Assembly (NCBI GenBank): GCA_965226155.1
Contig: OZ245331.1
Coordinates: 124,001-188,000, forward strand
Direction of reading: 5' to 3'
Length of the DNA: 64,000 bases
Source of the DNA: G965226155 sp965226155
Lineage (GTDB): Bacteria; Pseudomonadota; Gammaproteobacteria; Eutrophobiales; Eutrophobiaceae
In this document: one piece after another, positions 9,575-18,054 of the stretch
Position numbering within the stretch: the stretch's first letter is position 1
Layout of the letters: each line of letters begins with the position of its first letter
Notes under the pieces: generated by a model
The model's input: only the letters and a program-made list of their open reading frames with translations
The model's database searches: none
Told to the model about the DNA's origin: nothing
Translations under genes and position numbers: made by a program

Positions 9575-12500
9575 ATGGCGTTGACGATAGGCGAAACCAT
9601 CGACAAATTGCATAGCGCGCTACGCCAGTACGTTGAAGCGACGTATCACATTGGCAGTCCGCAGCTTATTGATCAGCGCCGAGCGTTACTCGACGAGCCG
9701 GGGGTCATTCACCAAAAACCATTTATCGAAAGCACACCGCGATATCAATCGAAGGAGTCATTTGCCGATTTGGGGCTGGACGCAGACGTATTGGCGTTTT
9801 TCCAAGCCCTAAGCAAGGCTGACAAGGACAGCCCGCCGTTAGTGTACGACCCACCCTACGAACATCAAGCGGCAGCCATTAAGGGTGCCCTGGTAGACAA
9901 AGATAGTCTGTTAGTTATGACGGGCACCGGCTCAGGTAAGACCGAGTGCTTCTTGTTACCGATTCTTGGCAAGCTGGCTTTCGAGGCGCGACATTCAGCA
10001 AAATCGTTTGCCAGCCCTGCGGTTCGTGCGCTGGTGTTGTATCCGATGAATGCGTTGGTCAACGACCAGTTAGGTCGCTTGCGCCTATTGTTCGGAAACG
10101 ACCGGGTTGTAAATCAGTTTATGGCGTGGGCGGGGCGGCCGGCGCGGTTTGCTCGTTATACCAGTCGGACCTTGTATCCGGGGGTCCGCGATTCTAAGAA
10201 AGATGGTCGGCGGCTTAAGTCCATCGAAACGTTTTATATTAATCAACTCGAAATTGCCGCGGGCCCGCCGTCGGATGAGCAAGCTCGTGCGGCAGAACTC
10301 ATTGAACGGCTGCACGGTCGTGGTAAGTGGCCTGCAAAAGCAGATATTGCCGCATGGTATGGGAAAAAGAGCACGCGGTGGCAGAACAAGGCCGGCGAAT
10401 ATATTCGCGGTGTCACTTTACCGGGCGATGCGGAATTCATAACCCGGCATGAAGTGCATGAAGCGCCCTCCGATATCTTAGTGACAAACTACTCGATGCT
10501 CGAGTACATGATGATGCGACCGCTGGAACGGCCGATTTTTGATGCGACGCGTGAGTGGCTTGACCAGAATCCTCATGAAACGTTTCTTTTGGTTGTTGAC
10601 GAATCTCACATGTATCGAGGCGCCGGTGGTGCTGAAGTTGCCTTATTATTGCGTCGACTTAGAACGCGTTTGGCGGTTCCACCAGAGCGCTTTCAAGTAA
10701 TCTGCACCAGCGCGAGCTTTAAGGACGAGCAGTACGCGATTGAATTTGTAGCGCGCCTCACTGGAAAGAGTACAGATGATTTCGCGCCTGCGATTCAGGG
10801 CAATCTGGCGCTACGGGCAATCGACGGCGCGGTATCCTCCAAGGACTCTGAGGCACTGGCGAATATCGATTTGGACGCCTTCCACGAAGCAGATGCGGCT
10901 GCAGAGAAACTAGCGATCGTTACCGATTTTCTCAAACATCGAGAGATTAGTGTCAACGGTGCACCCATCGAGCGCCTGTTACACCAGGCGTTGGAACACT
11001 ATTCGCCGATGGGCGAACTCATCAATCGCACGATGCAGGCCGCCTACCCGATCGAGGAAATCGGTTGTGAGGTCTTCAAAGGTGCCCCACAGAAAACAGC
11101 TGATCAAGCGGTCACTGCATTGGCGACCCTCGGCAGCCTTGCGAGGTTAGACCCAAACCAACCGAGTCTATTGCCCTGCCGCGTTCACGCCTTTTATCGG
11201 GGCTTGCCCGGACTGTGGGTTTGTCTCGATGCGGACTGTACCGCCCTGCCTGAAAAACAGCGAGGCAAAGCGCAGACCGGAAAACTATATGCACAACCTC
11301 AAGACCGCTGCGACTGTGGCGCACGTGTGCTCGAACTTTTTACGTGCAGAAATTGCGGTACGGCGTACGCGCGTGCTTACACGGATGATTTGATGGATCC
11401 GCAATTTCTATGGTCAGAACCGGGTTCGGCGTTTTTGACGTTTGTCGGATCCGTAGGTGAGTTAGAACCGATCGATCTACTACTAGAAATGCCGACAACC
11501 AGTGGTACAACAGACCTCGTAACTTACGACTTGATCACTGGGCAGATAAATCTGTCGGAGCCAAGTGCTCGGGCTCGCGACGTTTACCTATCCAAAACGC
11601 GTTTTGAGCCCCCCTCTGGAGCAGATTTCGTGCGGCCGGGTCAGTTTCGGCCCTGCGCCGTATGCGATGGGAGGGCAGGCCACAACCGATCTTCAGTGCA
11701 AGATCATCAGACGAAAGGCGATCAGCCCTTCCAAGCCTTGATTACGGAACAAATCCACGTCCAGCCGCCAAGCGCGGTGGCGAGAAGTGATTTCGCACCG
11801 CTACAAGGTCGTAAAGTGTTGGTATTTTCCGATTCGCGACAAACCGCTGCACGTCTCGCCCCCAATCTCCAATCGTATTCGATGCAAGACGTAATGCGAC
11901 CGCTCATCGTGTCGGGGTACGCACAGCTGCAGCTCTCGGCGCTGATAAAAGACCGTATTTCCTTAGAGTACCTGTATCTGGCTGTCATGCTTTCGGCGCA
12001 GATGCTTGGGATTCGATTGCGCCCTGCCCTACGATCCAGTGAGCCGTTTACCGAGATGAGTGCCGTTAGAAAGGCTGTTGAACTTGGTGCACCAGACGAT
12101 GATGCAGCGTTGTTCGACGTCGCCCAGGATGTGTTTCTCTCAAATCCACCACACGCGCTGCTGCGAGCAATCGTCACGACGATCACAGATCGATTTTACG
12201 GTTTGGAATCCCTGGCATTGGCCTCGTTGTGTGAAACCCCCAAATTGACTAGCGAAATTCGGACGTTGCCGACCATACCGCTGTACGCGGAAACTGACGA
12301 ACAAAAAATCGCATTGGCGAGAATGTGGCTGCGAGCATGGCAAACAACAGGCTTTCATCTGCGTGCCATGCCCACCGATTGGAAAGGAACAATATTTGAC
12401 ACGCATTCCGGCAACTTCACGTCGGTCGAGCGATTCTTGAGCGAAAAAGGCAGCAAAGCGGCGTTCAAAAAAACCTGGTTACCAGAATTGCGCAGACTGT

Positions 12501-15097
12501 TCGCCGAGCAAATGAGCGCTAAGCAATTTCAATTGCGCGGCGGAAAACTCTCGCTGCAGATTGACGGTGACTGGGCCTATTGTGGACGGTGCCGTGAAAC
12601 GCAGAGACCGTATCCTCAGCTAACGAAATGCATTAATTGTGGGTCAGAAACCGTCAATTCAATTGACCCGAACACTGACGCTGTCTTTAAGGCGCGTAAA
12701 GGCTACTACCGCGCTAGTACCCTAAGTGCTCTGAGTAGCGATGAACGCAATCCGATGTCATTAGTGGCTGCAGAGCACACCGCTCAGCTGAATGCCGCAC
12801 AAACTGATGCCGTGTTCTCGAAAGCAGAAGAACACGAACTTCTGTTTCAGGATGTCGACTTGGGCCCGCAGGAGGATCATCGTGAACGCACGGCGATCGA
12901 CATTCTATCTTGTACAACGACGATGGAAGTGGGCATCGACATCGGGGCGCTTTCTGGCGTTGCGCTACGAAACATGCCACCAGCTCGCTCGAACTACCAG
13001 CAACGCGCGGGTCGCGCCGGCCGTCGTGGCACCGCGATTGCAACGGTGACTGCGTTTGGTAGCGCCGACAGCCATGACGAACATTATTTCCGCCATCCAG
13101 GTCACATGATCCGCGGTGCGGTTGAAGACCCTATCCTTAATGTGGACAACCCCGACATCGCCCGACGGCATGTGACCGCATTTCTTCTGCAGCGTTACCA
13201 CATTGACCGACTGCCCGAAATCGCGCCCGAAGATCAGCCGCATCTGTTCGCGGTGCTCGGAAAAGTGCGTGAGTTTCGCGACTCCAGCGCGGTTCTGAAT
13301 TTCGACAATTTTTCGATTTGGTTGCGTGAGAACGAGCAAAAGCTTCATGCAGAGCTCAATGATTGGCTTCCAACTGAATTGGATGCGGCTGCAAAGGCAA
13401 AGATGCTGGACGAACTCGTCGATGAAACAATTCGCGTGGTCAGCGGCGCGATTGTGGTTGAAGATGAAGAAGAGAATGCCGCGAAACAGTCGCCCGAGAA
13501 GGACGACGCCGACGCTTCCGAAATGCCGGCAGAAGAAGGTGAGGAACAGCCGATCAATGATCCGGGCGCGGACGATCTGTTGGATCGGCTACTCTATAAA
13601 GGAATTCTCCCGCGCTACGCTTTTCCAACGGACGTAGCGACGTTCCATGTATTCGACGAGCATGAATCCACACGCTACCGGCCGGTATTTCAGTACGCTC
13701 CGTCCCAAGGGTTAACCGTGGCGCTCACACAATACGCGCCCGGTAAGCAAGTGTGGATAGACAATCGGCTCTGGACCTCGGGTTCCGTGTACTCACCCAT
13801 GGAGAGTGATCGGACCGCCGCCTGGGACAATCGTTGGTTGTACTTTGAGTGTGAGCGTTGCCACTACGCCAAGAAGGAACGCACAGGCGTGGCAGAAAAA
13901 TCGGAGGTGCGGGACTGCCCAGCCTGCGGCGGCAGCGAGACCTTCGGTCCAGCACGGTTTTGGATGCGACCGCCGGGCTTTGCGCACCCCGTCGAAAAGC
14001 GTGAAGGAACGTCACCGGACGACCAACCCGCGAGAAGTTACGCGACCCGTGCCAAGCTAGCCGCAACCTACAGTAATGAACAAAAGTGGATCCGCCTAAA
14101 CGATCAAGTTCGAACGTACTATTTGCGTGATCACTTGCTGGTGACCAATCGTGGACCCAAGGACGATGGGTACAACTACTGCACGAAGTGCGGCCGTGTA
14201 GAACCTTCTGTGACGACGCAGTCGACGGTATTCGCACCACATCAAAAACCGTTTCCCATGCCGAAGGACCAAGCATGCTCCGGTGGCCGAACGGCGACCG
14301 GTATCGTGTTCGGGACTGATTTCATTACTGATGTTGTGTTGATGTCGATACGCGTTCAAGCTCCGCTGTCCCTTCGTCCCGGGCTTTTGTCTACTGACAT
14401 AGCCTTGCGCACAGTCTGCGAAGCAACGACGTCCGCGGCGTGCGACCTACTTAAGCTCGAACCAGCAGAGCTACAGGCGGAATACCGACCAGCGCTCACA
14501 GAGGCAGGACAAATCGGCCAAGAGGCGGAAATATACATCTACGACACGCTCTCTGGAGGCGCGGGATTTTCTCGCCATGTGAATGAATTGGGCGACAAAC
14601 TTTTCGGTCGAGCGCTCAAAATTCTGGACGATTGCCCGCAGGACTGCGATCGTTCGTGCTATCGGTGTTTGCGTTCCTACAAAAACAAGTTCGAACATGA
14701 TCAGTTAGACCGATTCCTCGGTGCAACTCTACTGCAGTACATGTTGGACGGTGGTGAGCCCGCGCTGGACATGGAGCGACTATCCGCTGTCACAAACTTG
14801 CTCCATGAGGATCTGTGCGGACAAAACCGGGGAAACTTCACCATCACGCGCAATGCGCCGCTCAAAGTGCCGAAACTGGGTGAAGTCATCGCACCAATAT
14901 TGATCGGGCGCGACTCTGGAACGGAACTCGTCGTCGCCGTACACGGTGGCCTCACACCTGACTATGCGCCAACCGCGGAACTTCGAGAATTGGCAGAGTA
15001 TTCGCTAACCCCCGTACATCTGGTCGATGAAACGCTGATTCGACGAAACTTGCCGACAGCGACCAAACGCGTGCTCGAACAAGTCGCAGCCGGATAA
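9575..15097 (+). CDS. Giant DEAD/DEAH helicase with DUF1998/MZB domain (YprA/DruE-like)
   Basis: This 1840-aa superfamily 2 helicase has Walker A at 117-123 (GTGSGKT), a DESH motif II at 342-345, motif III-like SASF, VLVFSDSRQTAARL, and motif VI QRAGRAGRRG near 1143-1152. Zinc-binding Cys pairs occur in the middle (FTCRNCGTAY, KCINCGSE) and late (YNYCTKCGRV). The C-terminus has the MZB/DUF1998 signature LSGGAGFSRHV followed by C1687, C1691, C1695 and C1698. This architecture belongs to the YprA/MrfA-type helicases that are the signature of Druantia (DruE, similar length), DISARM and Dpd systems, where they act on foreign DNA. GGAGAA ends five bases before the ATG. Domain call certain; assignment to one named system is not possible without its partners. 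Confidence 0.88.
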   Translation: MALTIGETIDKLHSALRQYVEATYHIGSPQLIDQRRALLDEPGVIHQKPFIESTPRYQSKESFADLGLDADVLAFFQALSKADKDSPPLVYDPPYEHQAAAIKGALVDKDSLLVMTGTGSGKTECFLLPILGKLAFEARHSAKSFASPAVRALVLYPMNALVNDQLGRLRLLFGNDRVVNQFMAWAGRPARFARYTSRTLYPGVRDSKKDGRRLKSIETFYINQLEIAAGPPSDEQARAAELIERLHGRGKWPAKADIAAWYGKKSTRWQNKAGEYIRGVTLPGDAEFITRHEVHEAPSDILVTNYSMLEYMMMRPLERPIFDATREWLDQNPHETFLLVVDESHMYRGAGGAEVALLLRRLRTRLAVPPERFQVICTSASFKDEQYAIEFVARLTGKSTDDFAPAIQGNLALRAIDGAVSSKDSEALANIDLDAFHEADAAAEKLAIVTDFLKHREISVNGAPIERLLHQALEHYSPMGELINRTMQAAYPIEEIGCEVFKGAPQKTADQAVTALATLGSLARLDPNQPSLLPCRVHAFYRGLPGLWVCLDADCTALPEKQRGKAQTGKLYAQPQDRCDCGARVLELFTCRNCGTAYARAYTDDLMDPQFLWSEPGSAFLTFVGSVGELEPIDLLLEMPTTSGTTDLVTYDLITGQINLSEPSARARDVYLSKTRFEPPSGADFVRPGQFRPCAVCDGRAGHNRSSVQDHQTKGDQPFQALITEQIHVQPPSAVARSDFAPLQGRKVLVFSDSRQTAARLAPNLQSYSMQDVMRPLIVSGYAQLQLSALIKDRISLEYLYLAVMLSAQMLGIRLRPALRSSEPFTEMSAVRKAVELGAPDDDAALFDVAQDVFLSNPPHALLRAIVTTITDRFYGLESLALASLCETPKLTSEIRTLPTIPLYAETDEQKIALARMWLRAWQTTGFHLRAMPTDWKGTIFDTHSGNFTSVERFLSEKGSKAAFKKTWLPELRRLFAEQMSAKQFQLRGGKLSLQIDGDWAYCGRCRETQRPYPQLTKCINCGSETVNSIDPNTDAVFKARKGYYRASTLSALSSDERNPMSLVAAEHTAQLNAAQTDAVFSKAEEHELLFQDVDLGPQEDHRERTAIDILSCTTTMEVGIDIGALSGVALRNMPPARSNYQQRAGRAGRRGTAIATVTAFGSADSHDEHYFRHPGHMIRGAVEDPILNVDNPDIARRHVTAFLLQRYHIDRLPEIAPEDQPHLFAVLGKVREFRDSSAVLNFDNFSIWLRENEQKLHAELNDWLPTELDAAAKAKMLDELVDETIRVVSGAIVVEDEEENAAKQSPEKDDADASEMPAEEGEEQPINDPGADDLLDRLLYKGILPRYAFPTDVATFHVFDEHESTRYRPVFQYAPSQGLTVALTQYAPGKQVWIDNRLWTSGSVYSPMESDRTAAWDNRWLYFECERCHYAKKERTGVAEKSEVRDCPACGGSETFGPARFWMRPPGFAHPVEKREGTSPDDQPARSYATRAKLAATYSNEQKWIRLNDQVRTYYLRDHLLVTNRGPKDDGYNYCTKCGRVEPSVTTQSTVFAPHQKPFPMPKDQACSGGRTATGIVFGTDFITDVVLMSIRVQAPLSLRPGLLSTDIALRTVCEATTSAACDLLKLEPAELQAEYRPALTEAGQIGQEAEIYIYDTLSGGAGFSRHVNELGDKLFGRALKILDDCPQDCDRSCYRCLRSYKNKFEHDQLDRFLGATLLQYMLDGGEPALDMERLSAVTNLLHEDLCGQNRGNFTITRNAPLKVPKLGEVIAPILIGRDSGTELVVAVHGGLTPDYAPTAELRELAEYSLTPVHLVDETLIRRNLPTATKRVLEQVAAG

Positions 15098-15099
15098 CG

Positions 15100-15766
15100 A
15101 TGCATCACGCCGTTACTGAACTTGCCTGGCCATCGGCATGGCCTGGAGCACCGAAATATATGAGTTTCAGTACCCTCTCGGCCTTCGAGTCGTGCCCGCT
15201 ACGCTGGGCGCTGAGTCGTGCGAAATACGACGGTTTATGGCCCGGCGATGGTTACCCTGCAAAGATCAATTCAGCATCCATCATTGGGCAGGTTATCCAT
15301 CGCGTTATTGAAACGGTATCCTTTCGTGCCCGATCCGGGGCCGGCAGCGAATTCGGCTCGCGTATACTTACCGTGGTGCGTAACAGAGGTGGATTCACAA
15401 CGCTAATCGACGAAGCGTTGAACGATGTTCTTGGCCAGTACTTAGGCAATCCGCGCGCAGCTAGACTCCTAACTCAGTATCAAAGTGGCAAACTGCAATT
15501 GCCGCCGACCGTAAGAACGAAAGTGCAGTCGCTACTTCGGGATATCGCGCATTATCCTGTGACGAGTTCAGCATCTAGCGCCGGCTTCGCCAAATCTCAA
15601 TCACAATCGCGCAAACCACTGTCACAAGGCCTCTACTCGGAGATTACTCTCTACGCGGATCGATTTAATTGGTACGGGAAAGTCGATTTGGTTTCTATCG
15701 CCGCAGATGGCGCTTCCCTTGAGTTCGCATCTCTCCCAACCAGCAACGGACAGCCGCTTCCCCGGT
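15100..15766 (+). pseudogene. 3'-truncated RecB/Cas4-like PD-(D/E)XK nuclease
   Basis: The gene starts three bases after the helicase stop. The N-terminus carries the RecB-family marks: SFSTLSAFESCPLRWALSRA (QhxxY-type helix), GQVIHRVIE with the first metal-site His, and YSEITLYADRFNWYGKVDLV with the conserved Asp. After ADGASLEF the expected E-x-K motif and the rest of the nuclease core are missing. The frame runs on through sequence antisense to the end of the next gene and stops at 15909. I place the break between about 15722 and 15766. Nuclease activity is therefore probably lost. Confidence 0.65.
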
Positions 15767-16828
15767 TTAGGCTGAACTTTCCCTGCGAGAGATCCGATAA
15801 TCAGGAAACTGCCCCAGGAGGAGGTCGATCGCCTCAGCCGTACGTACTCCCCACATCTTGGTCACGGCATACGTCTTTCCGTTGGCGTGAATCAGTTCGT
15901 TGTCCTTGATGAAATAACGCCACGTCTGCGGCTTGTTACCCTCTGAGACGATCTGTTCGGCCAACTTCTTTTCATACTCGATCGAATCGAGATCCCCTTC
16001 GACGACACGCATCATGTTGCGCCTCCAAGTGATGACCGTGCGGATCGCTTCAGGATCGTCGACACCCGAGTCGCACAGATGTCGAATAACGCAGTATATC
16101 GCCCGTCGTTTCGCAAGATGACTGAATGTTTCGTCGCCTATGGTCACATCATATTTGGTCAGATCGCGCGTTTGCGTCCGAGAGACCCGTTCCAAGCGAG
16201 CCTTGTCGCGAATCCGGATCTGGTATTCTTCTGCTTCCGGTAGCGGGATCACCTGCTGTATATCCAGAAGCATCCCGTCACCGTCCCTGTACGGGCGCAA
16301 CCGGATGCAGCGGATGTCCAGACCGCACGCGTTGAGCCACAGTACGGACGTGGTAATCTCCTTTGAGAAAGCCGCAGCAGCAAGGACGATACGCACCTCT
16401 TGTGCAAACCGGTCTTCATCCGGCTCTTCCCATTCAAGGAACTCCAGTAGGCGTTCACGGACATCGTCTTCCTTCCCCAAAGTATTCAGATATCGTTCGA
16501 ATATATCCGCCGCGTTGTCGAAGGTCATGGCTGAGACCATGGCCGCATAGCGGATCGCCTGCAACTCCATGTGCCCGCCGTCTTCGCTGCGCTTGAGTTC
16601 GATCACGACGAGATTCGCTGCCCTGTCTATGCCCAACAGGTCAATCCTGCGATGGCTGTCCTCCCAGCCTCCGAACTCCTCGGAGATGACCAGCGTATCC
16701 GGGGCAATGACATCGATTTGCTGTTTCAACAGTTGCTGGAGATGTTCGCGCTCCTTGAAGCCTGCATCTGCGAAGCTCGTCTTCTCGATGGGCTGAAACC
16801 CCCTGTCCGTTACCTGGTATATCGCCAT
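15767..16828 (-). CDS. NucS-like (DUF91) PD-(D/E)XK endonuclease domain protein
   Basis: The 353-aa protein begins MAIYQVTDRGFQPI, the usual start of this family; an in-frame ATG at 16891 would add 21 unconserved residues and is not preferred. The nuclease core is visible: E50/E51 in VISEEF, D63 in RRIDLLGID, and E77-L78-K79 in VVIELKR, followed by GGHMELQAIRYAAMVS. This resembles EndoMS/NucS C-terminal domains and stand-alone DUF91 proteins, often found in restriction or defence islands; some may act on mismatched or modified DNA. The second half (YRDGDGMLLDIQQVIPLPEAE) is typical of the longer versions. It is convergent with the broken nuclease gene and seems intact. Confidence 0.8.
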   Translation of the reverse strand: MAIYQVTDRGFQPIEKTSFADAGFKEREHLQQLLKQQIDVIAPDTLVISEEFGGWEDSHRRIDLLGIDRAANLVVIELKRSEDGGHMELQAIRYAAMVSAMTFDNAADIFERYLNTLGKEDDVRERLLEFLEWEEPDEDRFAQEVRIVLAAAAFSKEITTSVLWLNACGLDIRCIRLRPYRDGDGMLLDIQQVIPLPEAEEYQIRIRDKARLERVSRTQTRDLTKYDVTIGDETFSHLAKRRAIYCVIRHLCDSGVDDPEAIRTVITWRRNMMRVVEGDLDSIEYEKKLAEQIVSEGNKPQTWRYFIKDNELIHANGKTYAVTKMWGVRTAEAIDLLLGQFPDYRISRRESSA

Positions 16829-17329
16829 ATTCAGGTTCCCGTCAAACGCATGGTGGAAATCATACTGCGAGGGTGCCAGGTAGGCTCGCAATATGGATAT
16901 TTGATTGAATGAACGACCCTATTTTCCTGATCACAACACTGAGTGCTGCGCTTTTGCAACGTATCCCATATTTTCTCTTCCAAGTTGTTACAAGGCCGGC
17001 ACAAAGATGCCGGGCCATTGCAACCGACTCACAGGATATGTGGTAAGCCCTGCCTATTCATCCAGGCTTAAGGAGCTACCCAAAGCCGGAAAAAGATTGT
17101 TGTATTCAGCAGGTAACCCGACCGGGTATCCTGAGAAGACGGTTGCGGGAACTACTATATCCCTTTAGGTAACATTTGTATGCCAAATATTGTGCTAATG
17201 GCTACCAAACAAGTGGTAAAGCAATGAAAACAGAAGAACAAGAAAAGCGGATCAATTTGGTTGCGGATTTAAGTATATAGTTCCCCTAACATAGGGAATT
17301 ATGTAGGTAATTTGACAAAGGATTATTTC
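16829..17329. other. Noncoding gap between DUF91 and GIY-YIG genes
   Basis: I find no credible gene here; the longest open frame (16905-17168) has biased, low-complexity composition and no ribosome site. There is a short hairpin at about 16996-17013 (CCGGCA, six-base loop, TGCCGG). The end of the gap is AT-rich and carries the ribosome site of the GIY-YIG gene (AAAGGAT, 17318-17324). Composition changes from GC-rich on the left to AT-rich on the right around 17150, so another island joint may lie here. Confidence 0.5.
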
Positions 17330-17899
17330 ATGAACAGTAAGCCTTTCATTTGTTATACAGCCACTCACAACGATAGTGGACTAATTTATGTTGGCGTCAC
17401 TTCTAGGACGCTTGAGCAAAGAAAACAGGACCACAAATATGGAGCAAAAAAGAAAAACGGCACGTTCCCAGAGGCCGTCAGAAATTTTGGCATTGATGCG
17501 TTCACATGGAACGTTGTAGCGGAAGGGACAGAAGATGTCATAAGGCTCTTGGAGCGGCTTCTTACTTATGAATGGGACACCGCGCATCCTGATTTTGGAT
17601 ACAACGAGACAGGTGGCGCGCATCCTGCACAAATTCGCTACCAACTGAAAAAAGAGAGTTGGAAAACACTTGGGCCGCCGTGGAACAAACCTATTCCTGA
17701 AGAAGAAAAAGATCGTTTAGAAATTGAGTCGATGATAGAAGCTGATACAGATTCCTTGTATAAGATGTATGATATTGAAGATATGCTTTCTTGGGTCGAA
17801 GCAAATTTCGAGTGCCGAAAGGAATTGTTCTGTGAGGCAGCTGAAGCAAAGAACTGGGTGAAGCGACTGAATAAAATTTGCAAACAACTGCCTGTCTAG
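17330..17899 (+). CDS. GIY-YIG nuclease domain protein
   Basis: The 189-aa protein begins with a divergent GIY-YIG module: FICYTATHNDSGLIYVGVTS gives the two Tyr motifs (CYT and YVG), followed by the catalytic-type Arg in RTLEQRKQDH. The alternative TTG at 17312 precedes the ribosome site AAAGGAT and is rejected. The C-terminal 100 residues are helical and acidic (EEEKDRLEIESMIEADTDS), with no recognised domain. The GIY-YIG fold occurs in homing endonucleases, restriction enzymes and repair nucleases. Its position between a DUF91 nuclease and an MmeI-type enzyme suggests defence or mobile-element ancestry. It is AT-richer than its neighbours, so it was probably acquired separately. Confidence 0.75.
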   Translation: MNSKPFICYTATHNDSGLIYVGVTSRTLEQRKQDHKYGAKKKNGTFPEAVRNFGIDAFTWNVVAEGTEDVIRLLERLLTYEWDTAHPDFGYNETGGAHPAQIRYQLKKESWKTLGPPWNKPIPEEEKDRLEIESMIEADTDSLYKMYDIEDMLSWVEANFECRKELFCEAAEAKNWVKRLNKICKQLPV

Positions 17900-17907
17900 C
17901 GATGGAT

Positions 17908-17929
17908 GTACTGTACTTTTGTACAGTCA
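17908..17929. promoter_or_regulatory. Perfect palindrome matching the E. coli-type SOS box
   Basis: ACTGTAC, four T, GTACAGT at 17910-17927 is a perfect inverted repeat. It also fits CTGT-N8-ACAG, the enterobacterial LexA box. It lies 12 bases after the GIY-YIG stop and between convergent genes, so it may simply be a terminator stem; no U-run follows it. Confidence 0.4.
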
Positions 17930-18054
17930 CATACATGACAGTTTGTCAAATTAACTACATAAGTCCCAGTCTTAAGCATCCCAAAAAAAGTTGAAACAGA
18001 CTACGCTATGGAAAACGGCGTATTGAATGTTAACGTATGCACTGCTGCTACTGG

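Noticed and set aside
16905..17168. Open frame of 87 codons between the DUF91 and GIY-YIG genes
   Set aside because: No ribosome site, no domain pattern and odd composition; it is probably chance.
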